Translations under genes and position numbers: made by a program
In this document: positions 10,676 through 19,613 of the stretch, piece after piece
Numbering within the stretch: position 1 is the stretch's first letter
How the letters are laid out: each line of letters starts with the position of its first letter
From: Pseudomonadaceae bacterium
Lineage (GTDB): Bacteria > Pseudomonadota > Gammaproteobacteria > Pseudomonadales > Halomonadaceae
Assembly (NCBI GenBank): GCA_012727935.1
Contig: JAAYGA010000145.1
Coordinates: forward strand, 1 to 32,515
Length of the DNA stretch: 32,515 bases
Direction of reading: 5' to 3'
The notes under the pieces: model-generated
What the model was told of the DNA's origin: nothing
Seen by the model: only the letters and a program-made list of their open reading frames with translations
Databases searched by the model: none

Positions 10676-11377
10676 TTAATTGGCGCTACTAAGTAGACCA
10701 TTGATATAACGTACTTCTTTTTGATTGCCAGTATTTTGCACTACAATCAACGCCTGCTTAAGTGTCGCTTGATCATTAACTTGTGCGTCACGTAAAAAGA
10801 ACCAATGACGCTCGGCTTGTTGCCATGCTTGCTGCTTGCTGCGTAATTCTAATAGTGTTTGGTGCGCTAAAATAAAATTTGCATCTAAAGCCAAGGCTTG
10901 CTGAAAATAACCAGTGGCTTGTTCAGGCTGGTCTAGCTTTATGGCTACATAACCAAGATGAACAAATACTAATATTCTGTCAGCGTAATAAATGTCTTTA
11001 CTCGCTTCCTCTAGTTGTTTACGCGCATCATCATAACGATTTTGGCTGAATAAAAAACCTGCATAATTATTTCTAACGGCTGTTTGGCTAGCCCTTGCCT
11101 GCAAGGCTTGCTTAAAATACCCTTCTGCTAGACTAAAATCACCCTGCTGTTGTAAAGCTAGGGCAGTGCCATGTAACGCTTCAGAATAAGCAGAACGTAC
11201 CTCTAAGGCTTTACGAAAATCTTGCAAAGCCCGCCCCGTTTCACCCTGCTCTAAATAACCCATGCCACGGTTAGTATAGGCCTCTGCTTGGCGATCATAA
11301 TCTACCTTTTCCCAAGGCGCTTGAGAAACACAGCCAGAAACAAGTATAAACAGTAAAATGAGAATAAAGTGCGGCAT
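10676..11377 (-). CDS. pilW: Type IV pilus biogenesis/stability lipoprotein PilW/PilF (TPR)
   Basis: 233 aa; lipobox LVSGCVSQ, TPR repeats, located between rlmN and rodZ. Confidence 0.9.
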   Translation of the reverse strand: MPHFILILLFILVSGCVSQAPWEKVDYDRQAEAYTNRGMGYLEQGETGRALQDFRKALEVRSAYSEALHGTALALQQQGDFSLAEGYFKQALQARASQTAVRNNYAGFLFSQNRYDDARKQLEEASKDIYYADRILVFVHLGYVAIKLDQPEQATGYFQQALALDANFILAHQTLLELRSKQQAWQQAERHWFFLRDAQVNDQATLKQALIVVQNTGNQKEVRYINGLLSSAN

Positions 11378-11423
11378 TACTTTATTGCCTTTTTAAATGG
11401 TGCTTTTTTTAAACAGCCAATTG

Positions 11424-12578
11424 CTAATTAGGTTCAACTTGATGTACTTGAATAAGCGCCTGTTCAGCATAACGTGCGCTGCGGCGAGTCTTATCTTGCA
11501 CTCGACCCACCAACTGCCCACAAGCGGCATCAATATCATCGCCCCGTGTCATGCGAATGGGGGCTGAGTAACCCTGTTCATGCAGGTAATTTTGAAAGCG
11601 CACCTGCTGATTGCGTGAAGGGCGCTGATAATCTGAGCCAGGAAAAGGGTTAAACGGAATTAAATTAATCTTACAGGGCAGCTGTTTAAGCAAAGCAGCC
11701 AGCTGTTTGGCGTGTTCTAACTGGTCATTCACGCCCGCTATAAGGGTATATTCCACGGTAATATCACGTGAATCACCGCATTTACTTAAATAACGTTTAC
11801 AAGCGTCCAACAGTTCTTGGATAGGGTATTTACGGTTCAAAGGCACTAGCTGGTTACGCAACTCATCGTTAGGTGCATGAAGTGAAATAGCTAAAGAAAC
11901 ATCAACTTCATCGCCTAGTAAATCAATTTGTGGCACAAGGCCAGCGGTTGATAAGGTAACACGCCGCTTAGACAAACCATAACCATTATCATCTAGCATA
12001 ATTTTCATGGCATCGACAGCCGGACGAAAGTTCATCAGCGGTTCGCCCATACCCATCATGACTACGTTAGTAATGGGGCGGTTTTTACTGTCATTGCGTG
12101 AACCAAACGATTGTTGTGCAACCCACAACTGGCCAATAATCTCTGCTGGGGTTAGGTTACGCTGAAAACCTTGTTTGCCCGTTGAACAAAAAGAGCAATC
12201 AAGCGAACAGCCAACTTGGGAAGAAACGCACAGGGTACGGCGGTTATTACCTACGGGAATAAGCACTGCTTCAACGTGGCTACCTGTGCCAACTTCTAAC
12301 ACCCACTTACGAGTACCGTCGGTGGAAATTTCTTCTAATTCTACTTTGGGCGGACGCACTTCAGCACAGGCTAACAGTTTTTCACGCAGGCTTTTGCTTA
12401 GGTCGGTCATCTGCTCGAAGCTATTAACACCATGATGGTGTATCCACTTCATTATCTGTGCAGCACGAAACTTTTTTTCGCCCAGTTCTTCAACAAAAAA
12501 AGCCTCTAACTGTGGCAAGGTTTTACCCAGCAGGTTTACTTTTTCTGTTACGGGCGTGGCTGCATTGCAAGATGTCAT
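11424..12578 (-). CDS. rlmN: 23S rRNA (adenine2503-C2)/tRNA (adenine37-C2) methyltransferase, radical SAM
   Basis: 384 aa; [20 protein letters not shown] radical SAM CxxxCxx[20 protein letters not shown]. Confidence 0.98.
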   Translation of the reverse strand: MTSCNAATPVTEKVNLLGKTLPQLEAFFVEELGEKKFRAAQIMKWIHHHGVNSFEQMTDLSKSLREKLLACAEVRPPKVELEEISTDGTRKWVLEVGTGSHVEAVLIPVGNNRRTLCVSSQVGCSLDCSFCSTGKQGFQRNLTPAEIIGQLWVAQQSFGSRNDSKNRPITNVVMMGMGEPLMNFRPAVDAMKIMLDDNGYGLSKRRVTLSTAGLVPQIDLLGDEVDVSLAISLHAPNDELRNQLVPLNRKYPIQELLDACKRYLSKCGDSRDITVEYTLIAGVNDQLEHAKQLAALLKQLPCKINLIPFNPFPGSDYQRPSRNQQVRFQNYLHEQGYSAPIRMTRGDDIDAACGQLVGRVQDKTRRSARYAEQALIQVHQVEPN

Positions 12579-12611
12579 TATGGCGGACCTATCACTGACT
12601 GTTAAAATTTT

Positions 12612-12644
12612 ATTACTTAAAATACCACATTACTTAAAACACCA
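12612..12644. repeat. Near-perfect tandem repeat attacttaaaatacca / attacttaaaacacca
   Basis: 16-bp copies at 12612-12627 and 12629-12644 with one mismatch, in the ndk-rlmN intergenic region. Confidence 0.75.
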
Positions 12645-12677
12645 AAGGGTAGACATTTAATCTATGCCTACCCTTTG
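12643..12677 (-). terminator. Hairpin after ndk (terminator/attenuator before rlmN)
   Basis: caaagggtagacat (12643-12656) / ttaatct / atgcctaccctttg (12664-12677) with one internal mismatch; on the minus strand followed by ggtgttttaag. Confidence 0.6.
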
Positions 12678-12718
12678 CTTAGCATTACTTTATAAAGCTA
12701 ACTTTATAAACCCAGCAA

Positions 12719-13147
12719 TTAACCGCGTGGGCAGATTTCGCTAGCTTCAAAGAAGTAAGCAATTTCACGCGCCGCAGATTCAGCAGAGTCTGAACCGTGT
12801 ACTGCGTTAGCATCAATTGAAGTAGCGAAGTCGGCACGAATAGTACCGGCATCAGCTTCTTTAGGGTTGGTAGCGCCCATTAGCTCACGGTTTTTTAGAA
12901 TAGCATTTTCGCCTTCTAATACTTGCACAACCACAGGGCCTGAAGTCATAAAGCCAACGAGGTCTTTGTAGAAAGGACGTTCTTTGTGTTCAGCGTAAAA
13001 ACCACCAGCTTTGGCATCATCTAACTGCAACATTTTTGCTGCAACTACTTGTAAGCCAGCTTTTTCAAAGCGTGCAATAATTTCGCCAACTGCGTTTTTA
13101 GCAACGGCATCGGGCTTAATAATTGATAATGTACGTTCAACGGCCAT
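12719..13147 (-). CDS. ndk: Nucleoside diphosphate kinase
   Basis: 142 aa; [46 protein letters not shown] active-site motif. Confidence 0.98.
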   Translation of the reverse strand: MAVERTLSIIKPDAVAKNAVGEIIARFEKAGLQVVAAKMLQLDDAKAGGFYAEHKERPFYKDLVGFMTSGPVVVQVLEGENAILKNRELMGATNPKEADAGTIRADFATSIDANAVHGSDSAESAAREIAYFFEASEICPRG

Positions 13148-13207
13148 GGTGTTCTCCAGTTATGTTTAAAAACTAAAATTAAAAAAACTTAAAATTAATT
13201 CGACAGA

Positions 13208-13543
13208 TTATACGCTGAAGCTCTCGCCACAACCACACTCGTCTTTAACCAGCGGGTTATTGAAACGAAAATAACTATTAACGCCTTCTTTAACATAGTC
13301 AACTTCAGTGCCATCAAGCAAAGCTAAGTTGGCTTTATCGACAATAACTTTCACACCATGATTTTCAAATACGGCATCGTTGGCTTCAACTTTATCAGCA
13401 AAATCTAAAACGTAAGCATAGCCAGAGCAGCCGCTAGGCTTAACGTTTACCCTTAAACCTGCGCCTTCACCGCGTTCTTTAAGGCAATGGCTAATGTGTT
13501 CGGCTGCTGCGGATGTAATGGATAGCGACATTTTGATCTCCAA
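13208..13543 (-). CDS. Fe-S cluster assembly A-type carrier (IscA/ErpA-like)
   Basis: 111 aa (start more likely at the internal Met, MSLSITSAAAEHI); GCSGYAY and C-terminal CGCGESFSV conserved cysteines. Confidence 0.93.
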   Translation of the reverse strand: MEIKMSLSITSAAAEHISHCLKERGEGAGLRVNVKPSGCSGYAYVLDFADKVEANDAVFENHGVKVIVDKANLALLDGTEVDYVKEGVNSYFRFNNPLVKDECGCGESFSV

Positions 13544-13544
13544 A

Positions 13545-14702
13545 TTAACTTCTTAAGCCTTCTAAAGCTTGGTTTAACTGCTGACCGGCAAGGGTTGCTT
13601 GCGCTAGGGTTAGGTAGCGACCAAAACTAAAACGAACAGAGCTTAGTGCTGTTGCTCGGTTTAAACCCAAAGCGACGAGCACATAAGAGGGGTCGATACT
13701 GGCGGCATTGCAGGCCGAACCTGTTGAAACGGCTAGGTTAGGTAGCGCCATCATCAGTGTTTCAGCTTCTATGGCTGGAAAAGCTAGGTTAATGATGCCC
13801 GGCCAGTTGCTTAGGTTGGCCGCTGTTTGAACGAACAAGGCTGGGTTAACCTCTTCTAAAAAAGCAGTACGGCAGAGACTAATATGACTAAGGTCTTGCG
13901 CCATTTGTTCCCCAGCCATTTGTGCTGCCAAACCTATACCCACTAGCTGATGAGTGGGTAAAGTGCCTGAACGCATTCCTCGTTCATGCCCACCGCCGTG
14001 AATTAATGCTTCTAAATGCACAGCCGGTTGACGGCGAACATACAAAGCACCCACACCCTTGGGGCCGTAAAACTTGTGTCCACTAAGCGATAACAGATCC
14101 ACCTGTAGCTGGTTCACATCAATCGGTAATTTGCCAACCGCTTGAGCCGCATCAATATGAAAAAGTGCTGAATGGTTTTTTAACAATTGGCCAATTTTAG
14201 CAACAGGGTTCACCGTGCCTAGCTCGTTATTCACCAGCATTAACGACACCATTAACGTGTCGGGTGTTAAAGCTGCGGCCACCTGTTCAACACTAATCTG
14301 CCCTTTGGCATCGGGCTTTAAATAGGTAATACGGTAGCCTTCTTTTTCTAGCCAATGGCAGGTGTCTAATACCGCCTTATGCTCTAGGGCTGAAGTTATT
14401 ATGTGCCGGCCTTTATCGGGGTTGGCTCTGGCCGCACCAATAAGGGCAAGGTTGTTGGCTTCGGTTGCGCCTGAAGTCCAAACAATTTCGCGTACATCGG
14501 CACCTAATAAACTAGCAACCTGCTGACGGGCTTTTTCAACGGCTTGCTCTGCTTGCCAACCGGCCAGGTGTGAACGAGAGGCAGGGTTAGCAAAGCAGCC
14601 ATCCAGCGTTAGGTGCTGCCCCATTAACTTGGCAACTTCAGGCGCAACGGGGGTGGTTGCGGCATAGTCTAAATAAATAAGGGAACTCATAAGTGATAAC
14701 AA
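13545..14702 (-). CDS. NifS/IscS-family cysteine desulfurase (short form)
   Basis: 385 aa; YLDYAATTPV, TSGATEANNLA, SLSGHKFYGPKGVGALYVR (PLP Lys), STGSACNAASIDPSYVLVALGL (catalytic Cys), ends soon after SVRFSFGRY. Confidence 0.95.
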   Translation of the reverse strand: MLSLMSSLIYLDYAATTPVAPEVAKLMGQHLTLDGCFANPASRSHLAGWQAEQAVEKARQQVASLLGADVREIVWTSGATEANNLALIGAARANPDKGRHIITSALEHKAVLDTCHWLEKEGYRITYLKPDAKGQISVEQVAAALTPDTLMVSLMLVNNELGTVNPVAKIGQLLKNHSALFHIDAAQAVGKLPIDVNQLQVDLLSLSGHKFYGPKGVGALYVRRQPAVHLEALIHGGGHERGMRSGTLPTHQLVGIGLAAQMAGEQMAQDLSHISLCRTAFLEEVNPALFVQTAANLSNWPGIINLAFPAIEAETLMMALPNLAVSTGSACNAASIDPSYVLVALGLNRATALSSVRFSFGRYLTLAQATLAGQQLNQALEGLRS

Positions 14703-14770
14703 CCTGAAACAGCAAGAGGTGAAAATAAAACCAGTTAAAAATTAAATCTACTTAAGCTAAATTGCTTAAG

Positions 14771-15250
14771 TTACACAGTGGCCAGTTCAATTTTATTGGC
14801 GGCTCTATTAGCAACCTGCTGTTTTATAGTGAGTGCTGCCCGTTGCTTGTTTTCTTTAGTAACCAGTTCAGCAAGGGTGATACTGCTTAAAAAGTTATGT
14901 ATTTGATCGGATAAATCACACCACAAATGGTGGGTTAAGCATTTGCTGCCTTGCAAACAATCGCCTTTACCACCACAGCGGGTGGCATCAACCGATTCGT
15001 TCACTGCATCAATCACTGAGGCCACGCAAATGGCTTCTGGTTCACGGGCTAGCTGATAGCCGCCACCAGGGCCACGCACACTCGTTACTAGTTCGTTACG
15101 GCGTAAGCGGGCAAAGAGTTGTTCTAAATAAGAGAGGGATATTTCTTGGCGGCCAGATATATCGGCTAAAGACACTGGCCCTTCTTGTGCATTCAGAGCC
15201 AGGTCTAGCATAGCGGTGACCGCATAACGGCCTTTTGTGGTCAAACGCAT
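14771..15250 (-). CDS. iscR: Rrf2-family Fe-S regulator IscR
   Basis: 159 aa; [19 protein letters not shown]..., [20 protein letters not shown] with three conserved Cys plus His. Confidence 0.95.
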   Translation of the reverse strand: MRLTTKGRYAVTAMLDLALNAQEGPVSLADISGRQEISLSYLEQLFARLRRNELVTSVRGPGGGYQLAREPEAICVASVIDAVNESVDATRCGGKGDCLQGSKCLTHHLWCDLSDQIHNFLSSITLAELVTKENKQRAALTIKQQVANRAANKIELATV

Positions 15251-15283
15251 GAAAAAATCTCCCTGACAGTATTAGGTGATTTG

Positions 15284-15312
15284 ATTATGCAAAGACCATA
15301 CGTTTTAGTCAA
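15284..15312 (-). promoter_or_regulatory. Predicted sigma70 promoter of iscR
   Basis: Minus strand reads TTGACT (15312-15307) -N17- CATAAT (15289-15284), about 35 bp upstream of the iscR ATG; the -35 box overlaps the stop of the upstream ABC-F gene. Confidence 0.7.
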
Positions 15313-16897
15313 GTAATGACTGGCTACGCAAGTAATCCTCGTAAGTGCCGTGGAAGTCAACGATGCCCGTGGCGGTTAGTTCAATAATGCGCGTTGCCAA
15401 AGAAGAAACAAATTCACGGTCATGGCTAACAAACAGCAAAGTGCCTGGGTAGTTTTCTAGGGCAAGGTTCAAGGATTCAATGGATTCCATATCCAAGTGG
15501 TTGGTTGGCTCATCCATCACCATAATATTCGGGCGTTGCAGCATTAGCTTACCGAACAGCATACGACCCTGCTCACCCCCTGAAATAACGCCGACTTTCT
15601 TGTCAATTTCTTTTTGAGAAAAGAGTAACCGGCCTAGCGTGCCACGAATCACCTGCTCGTCATCGCCTTCACGGCCACAAGAAGCCATCCAATCATAAAG
15701 TGTCACTGACTCAGCAAATTCATGAGCATGGTCTTGTGCATAGTAGCCAATTTCAGCATTTTCAGACCACTTCACCTTGCCTTTTGTGGGTTCTAACTCG
15801 CCCATCAAACATTTTAGCAAGGTGGTTTTACCAATACCGTTCGGGCCGATAATGGCCACCCTTTCGCCCACATTCACTTGCAAGTTAAAGTTGCGGAACA
15901 GCTCTTGGTCAAACGATTTAGCTAAGCCTTCCACTTCTAAAGCTATGCGGTGCAGCTTCTTTTCTTGCTCAAAACGAATAAAAGGATTCTGGCGGCTAGA
16001 AGGTTTAATTTCATCCAGCTGAATTTTATCAATTTGACGCGCACGAGAAGTGGCCTGCTTAGACTTAGAAGCGTTAGCTGAGAAGCGGCTAACAAAGGCT
16101 TTTAAGTCAGCAATTTGTGCTTTCTTTTTGGCGTTGTCTGACTGCATCTGCTCGCGAGCTTGAGTAGAAGCGGTCATGTATTCATCGTAGTTACCGTGAT
16201 AAAGACGCAGTTCACCGTAATCCATATCCGCCATGTGCGTACATACGCTGTTCAAAAAGTGACGGTCGTGCGAAATAATAATCATGGTGCAGTTGCGCTG
16301 GTTCAAAACGCCTTCTAACCAACGAATGGTATTAATATCCAAGTTGTTGGTTGGTTCATCTAGTAGCAGAATTTCTGGGTCTGAGAACAAGGCTTGCGCC
16401 AAAAGAACACGCAGCTTAAAGCCGGGCGCTATTTCGTTCATTAAACCAAAATGCTGTTCTACAGGAATGCCCACGCCGATAAGCAACTCACCGGCGCGTG
16501 ATTCAGCGGTATAACCATCCATTTCGGCAAACTCGCCTTCCAATTCGCCAGCACGAATACCGTCGGCTTCGGTCATTTCTGGGTTGGAATAGATAGCATC
16601 ACGCTCTTCTTTTACCTTCCACAGTTCTTCATGGCCCATAATGACCGTGTTAATTACGCTGCATTCTTCGTAGGCAAACTGGTCTTGGCGCAGCTTACCC
16701 AAGCGTTCATTCGGGTCTTTAGAAACGTTACCTGCGCTGGGTTCTAAATCACCCCCGAGGATTTTCATAAAAGTAGTTTTACCAGAGCCGTTGGCACCAA
16801 TAAGACCGTAGCGATTACCGTTACCAAATTTAACGGATACATTTTCAAACAGTGGCTTAGCGCCAAACTGCATGGTGATATTTGCAGTGGTTAGCAA
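15305..16897 (-). CDS. ABC-F family ATPase (YbiT-like)
   Basis: 530 aa; two Walker A motifs ([24 protein letters not shown]), ABC signatures and [11 protein letters not shown] / [10 protein letters not shown]. Confidence 0.93.
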   Translation of the reverse strand: MLTTANITMQFGAKPLFENVSVKFGNGNRYGLIGANGSGKTTFMKILGGDLEPSAGNVSKDPNERLGKLRQDQFAYEECSVINTVIMGHEELWKVKEERDAIYSNPEMTEADGIRAGELEGEFAEMDGYTAESRAGELLIGVGIPVEQHFGLMNEIAPGFKLRVLLAQALFSDPEILLLDEPTNNLDINTIRWLEGVLNQRNCTMIIISHDRHFLNSVCTHMADMDYGELRLYHGNYDEYMTASTQAREQMQSDNAKKKAQIADLKAFVSRFSANASKSKQATSRARQIDKIQLDEIKPSSRQNPFIRFEQEKKLHRIALEVEGLAKSFDQELFRNFNLQVNVGERVAIIGPNGIGKTTLLKCLMGELEPTKGKVKWSENAEIGYYAQDHAHEFAESVTLYDWMASCGREGDDEQVIRGTLGRLLFSQKEIDKKVGVISGGEQGRMLFGKLMLQRPNIMVMDEPTNHLDMESIESLNLALENYPGTLLFVSHDREFVSSLATRIIELTATGIVDFHGTYEDYLRSQSLLD

Positions 16898-16929
16898 GGG
16901 AATTTACTCAATAGTGGTGGAATAATAAA

Positions 16930-16974
16930 AAGAAAGGAAAACCGGCGGCGCATTATGGCACAGCACAGCCGGTT
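16930..16974 (-). terminator. Possible terminator after cysE
   Basis: aaccggc (16940-16946) / gccggtt (16968-16974), 21-nt loop; minus strand continues ttttcctttcttttt. Confidence 0.5.
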
Positions 16975-17006
16975 ACCAAAACGGACTAAGAATTTAAGCC
17001 TAGGGT

Positions 17007-17879
17007 TTAAGCTTGGGGTGGAGTGTCTTTAACTCTAGGGTTTTTAGGTGAGTAATCACTTTTTTTGCGGCCAATTTCTTCTAGGCCACACTGCTCGCAA
17101 GCATCGCCATCCTCAGGAAAGCTACTAGGTTCAATTTTAGGTAGTTGCTCGGCATGAAAGTCATCATCTAAACGCTTTAAGGCTTGGCACATTTTAGCCA
17201 TCCGCTCATCCATTAAATGCATGTGATCTAGTAAACCACGAATGGATTTTGCCACTGGGTCGGGCATTTCTTGGCTCATGCCATAGGCATCAAAACCGTA
17301 GCGTTTTTGTGCAGCAGCGCGTAACGCTGGATCAACTGGAATGTCTTCTTCAGGCTCATCTGGCTGGCTGCGTAGAACAATGCGCCCCGGAATACCCACC
17401 ACAGTAGCACCGGCAGGCACAGCTTTATTTACCACTGCATTAGAACCAATTTTAGCGCCTTTACCCACCGTAAAAGGGCCAAGAATTTTAGCGCCAGCAC
17501 CCACAATTACGCCATCTTCAAGTGTTGGGTGGCGCTTGCCTTTGTTCCAGCTAGTGCCGCCTAGGGTAACGCCATGATAAAGCGTGACGTCATTGCCAAT
17601 TTCTGCGGTTTCGCCAATCACTACGCCCATGCCGTGATCAATAAAAAAGCGGCGGCCAATTTTTGCACCAGGGTGAATTTCTATGCCGGTAAACCAGCGG
17701 GCAAAAGTTGAAAGAAAACGTGCCAGCCATTTAGCGCCTTTATTCCACAACCAGTGGTTACAGCGATGCATTAACAAAGCGTGTAGGCCTGGGTAGGTGG
17801 TCAACACTTCAAACCAATTACGGGCGGCTGGGTCACGTTTGAAGACACTGCCAATGTCTTCACGAACTTGTTTAAACAT
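17007..17879 (-). CDS. cysE: Serine O-acetyltransferase (with C-terminal extension)
   Basis: 290 aa; hexapeptide repeat, [47 protein letters not shown]; start overlaps the trmJ stop (TAATG). Confidence 0.95.
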   Translation of the reverse strand: MFKQVREDIGSVFKRDPAARNWFEVLTTYPGLHALLMHRCNHWLWNKGAKWLARFLSTFARWFTGIEIHPGAKIGRRFFIDHGMGVVIGETAEIGNDVTLYHGVTLGGTSWNKGKRHPTLEDGVIVGAGAKILGPFTVGKGAKIGSNAVVNKAVPAGATVVGIPGRIVLRSQPDEPEEDIPVDPALRAAAQKRYGFDAYGMSQEMPDPVAKSIRGLLDHMHLMDERMAKMCQALKRLDDDFHAEQLPKIEPSSFPEDGDACEQCGLEEIGRKKSDYSPKNPRVKDTPPQA

Positions 17880-18655
17880 TAGTTACTCTCTGGGGGTTTA
17901 ATTGCAGCATCTTTATTCGCTGCCCGTTGCGTTAAGGTTAAAATACCACGCAGCATATTCACTTCTATCGTATCTGGCCTTGCACGCATATAAAGACGAC
18001 GTAAACGGCTCATTAGCTGCCTAGGTTTATCAGGATTATGAAAATTAATATCAATTAGGGTTTGTTCTAGGTGTCCAAAGAAATGCTCTAAGGTTTCGCC
18101 ATTAGCAAAAGGCACATCCCATTCGGTGCCAAAAGGCTGTTCTGCTTGCTTGGCTTCAGCGGCAAGCACTGCCATGCGTAATTCATAGGTAAGTACCTGT
18201 ACCGCAGCAGCAAGGTTTAAAGAACTAAAATCTGGATTGCAGGGAATGTGTACGTGAAGGTGGCAAAGATGCAATTCTTCATTGCTTAGGCCACGGTCTT
18301 CGCGCCCAAACACCAAGGCGATGCGGTGTTCTGCATGGGCTAATTCTTCCTCTAAACGCCCAGCCAATTCACGAGGGTTTAACAGCGGCCAAGGCAAGTG
18401 GCGTGAACGGGCGCTGCTGCCTGCTACCAAGGTGCAATCGGCTACGGCATCTTCTAAACAATCATAAATTTTGGCTTGTTCTAAAATATCAATGGCACCG
18501 GCGCTACGAAAGGCGGCATCTTGGTGAGGGAACTTTCCCCTAGGCGCAACTAAGCACAAGTCTGTTAGCCCCATGTTTTTCATAGCGCGGGCAACACCGC
18601 CGATATTGCCGGGATGGGAAGTGCCTACAAGTACAATTTTAATGGCTTTAAGCAT
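17879..18655 (-). CDS. trmJ: tRNA (cytidine/uridine-2'-O-)-methyltransferase TrmJ
   Basis: [55 protein letters not shown] (SPOUT). The track ORF extends to 18739, but [12 protein letters not shown] at 18655 is the better start and leaves room for the suhB promoter. Confidence 0.95.
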   Translation of the reverse strand: MLKAIKIVLVGTSHPGNIGGVARAMKNMGLTDLCLVAPRGKFPHQDAAFRSAGAIDILEQAKIYDCLEDAVADCTLVAGSSARSRHLPWPLLNPRELAGRLEEELAHAEHRIALVFGREDRGLSNEELHLCHLHVHIPCNPDFSSLNLAAAVQVLTYELRMAVLAAEAKQAEQPFGTEWDVPFANGETLEHFFGHLEQTLIDINFHNPDKPRQLMSRLRRLYMRARPDTIEVNMLRGILTLTQRAANKDAAIKPPESN

Positions 18656-18755
18656 AATTTTTCTCTGGAAATACGCATCGCGTAGCTTGTTATTACGCGA
18701 AAACCGACTATCATACTCCCCCAATTCGTTCCTTAACAATTATGATCGGTGAAGT

Positions 18756-19535
18756 ATGCACCCAACAATTCAATTGGCTCTACGTGCTGTGCGTAGTGTC
18801 AGCGAGCACTATGAGTATGTTGCCGAGCGTTTAGACATAGCGCGCGTTGACAATGCAATTGCAGAGTTGCTGAGTAACTGTGGTTGGCGAGTTGAACAAG
18901 CTTTAGAACGCCAGCTTGTTAGAGCCCACCCAGATGCTACTTTTCAAGGTCGTAATATTCAACTAAAAGGTAGCGGCGAAATGACTTGGGTAGTGAATCC
19001 ACTACTAGGTTATGAAAACCTTGGTCGCGCCTACCCTGCTTATGGCATTTCTGTAGCTATCTATCTAAAAGATAAGCTAGAACACGTTATTATTTTTAAC
19101 CCAGCCACCGAGCAAGAGTTTATTGCTAGCCGTGGTCGTGGCGCGACGCTTAATGGCCGCCGCATTCGTGTTACTTCGGGTTGGAAGCCTGAACAAGCAA
19201 CCCTTGCCTTCCCCTTGCCAGCAATCGAAATGCGCGAACAACTCTTAGCGGTTTATGCCAACCTAGTGCCTAATTTAGGTGTGCAAAACCTAGTAGCCAG
19301 TGGTTGTACTGCCTTAGATATTTGTGCCATTGCTGCCGGTCAGCTAGATGCCGGTATCTTCTTAGGCGCTGATGAAACCGAGCTTGCCCCTGCTTTATTG
19401 GTTTTAAAGGAAGCGGGTGGTTTATTTGGCGACTTAACCGGCGCACCTTCACTAGACAGAGAAGGCCGCTTGTTGGTAACTAACCCTAAAGCTTTCCGCC
19501 AACTAGTTAGCCAGCTTAAACCACACCTTATTTAA
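18756..19535 (+). CDS. suhB: Inositol-1-monophosphatase family protein SuhB
   Basis: 259 aa; MHPTIQLALRAVRS, ISVAIYLKDKLEHVIIFNPATEQEFIASRGRGATLNGRRIRVT, located next to trmJ. Confidence 0.9.
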   Translation: MHPTIQLALRAVRSVSEHYEYVAERLDIARVDNAIAELLSNCGWRVEQALERQLVRAHPDATFQGRNIQLKGSGEMTWVVNPLLGYENLGRAYPAYGISVAIYLKDKLEHVIIFNPATEQEFIASRGRGATLNGRRIRVTSGWKPEQATLAFPLPAIEMREQLLAVYANLVPNLGVQNLVASGCTALDICAIAAGQLDAGIFLGADETELAPALLVLKEAGGLFGDLTGAPSLDREGRLLVTNPKAFRQLVSQLKPHLI

Positions 19536-19560
19536 AATAGTTATAAGGTATGTATAAAAG

Positions 19561-19600
19561 CCCCATCAACTTTTATGGCTGATGGGGATTTTAATTTTAA
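19561..19600 (+). terminator. Terminator between convergent suhB and TRAP permease genes
   Basis: ccccatca (19561-19568) / tgatgggg (19580-19587) then attttaatttt. Confidence 0.75.
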
Positions 19601-19613
19601 CGGGCTTTTGGTT

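Noticed and set aside
18656-18739. N-terminal extension of TrmJ in the ORF track (MLRNELGEYDSRFSRNNKLRDAYFQRKI)
   Set aside because: TrmJ homologues start near [12 protein letters not shown]; the extension lies in the divergent trmJ-suhB promoter region.
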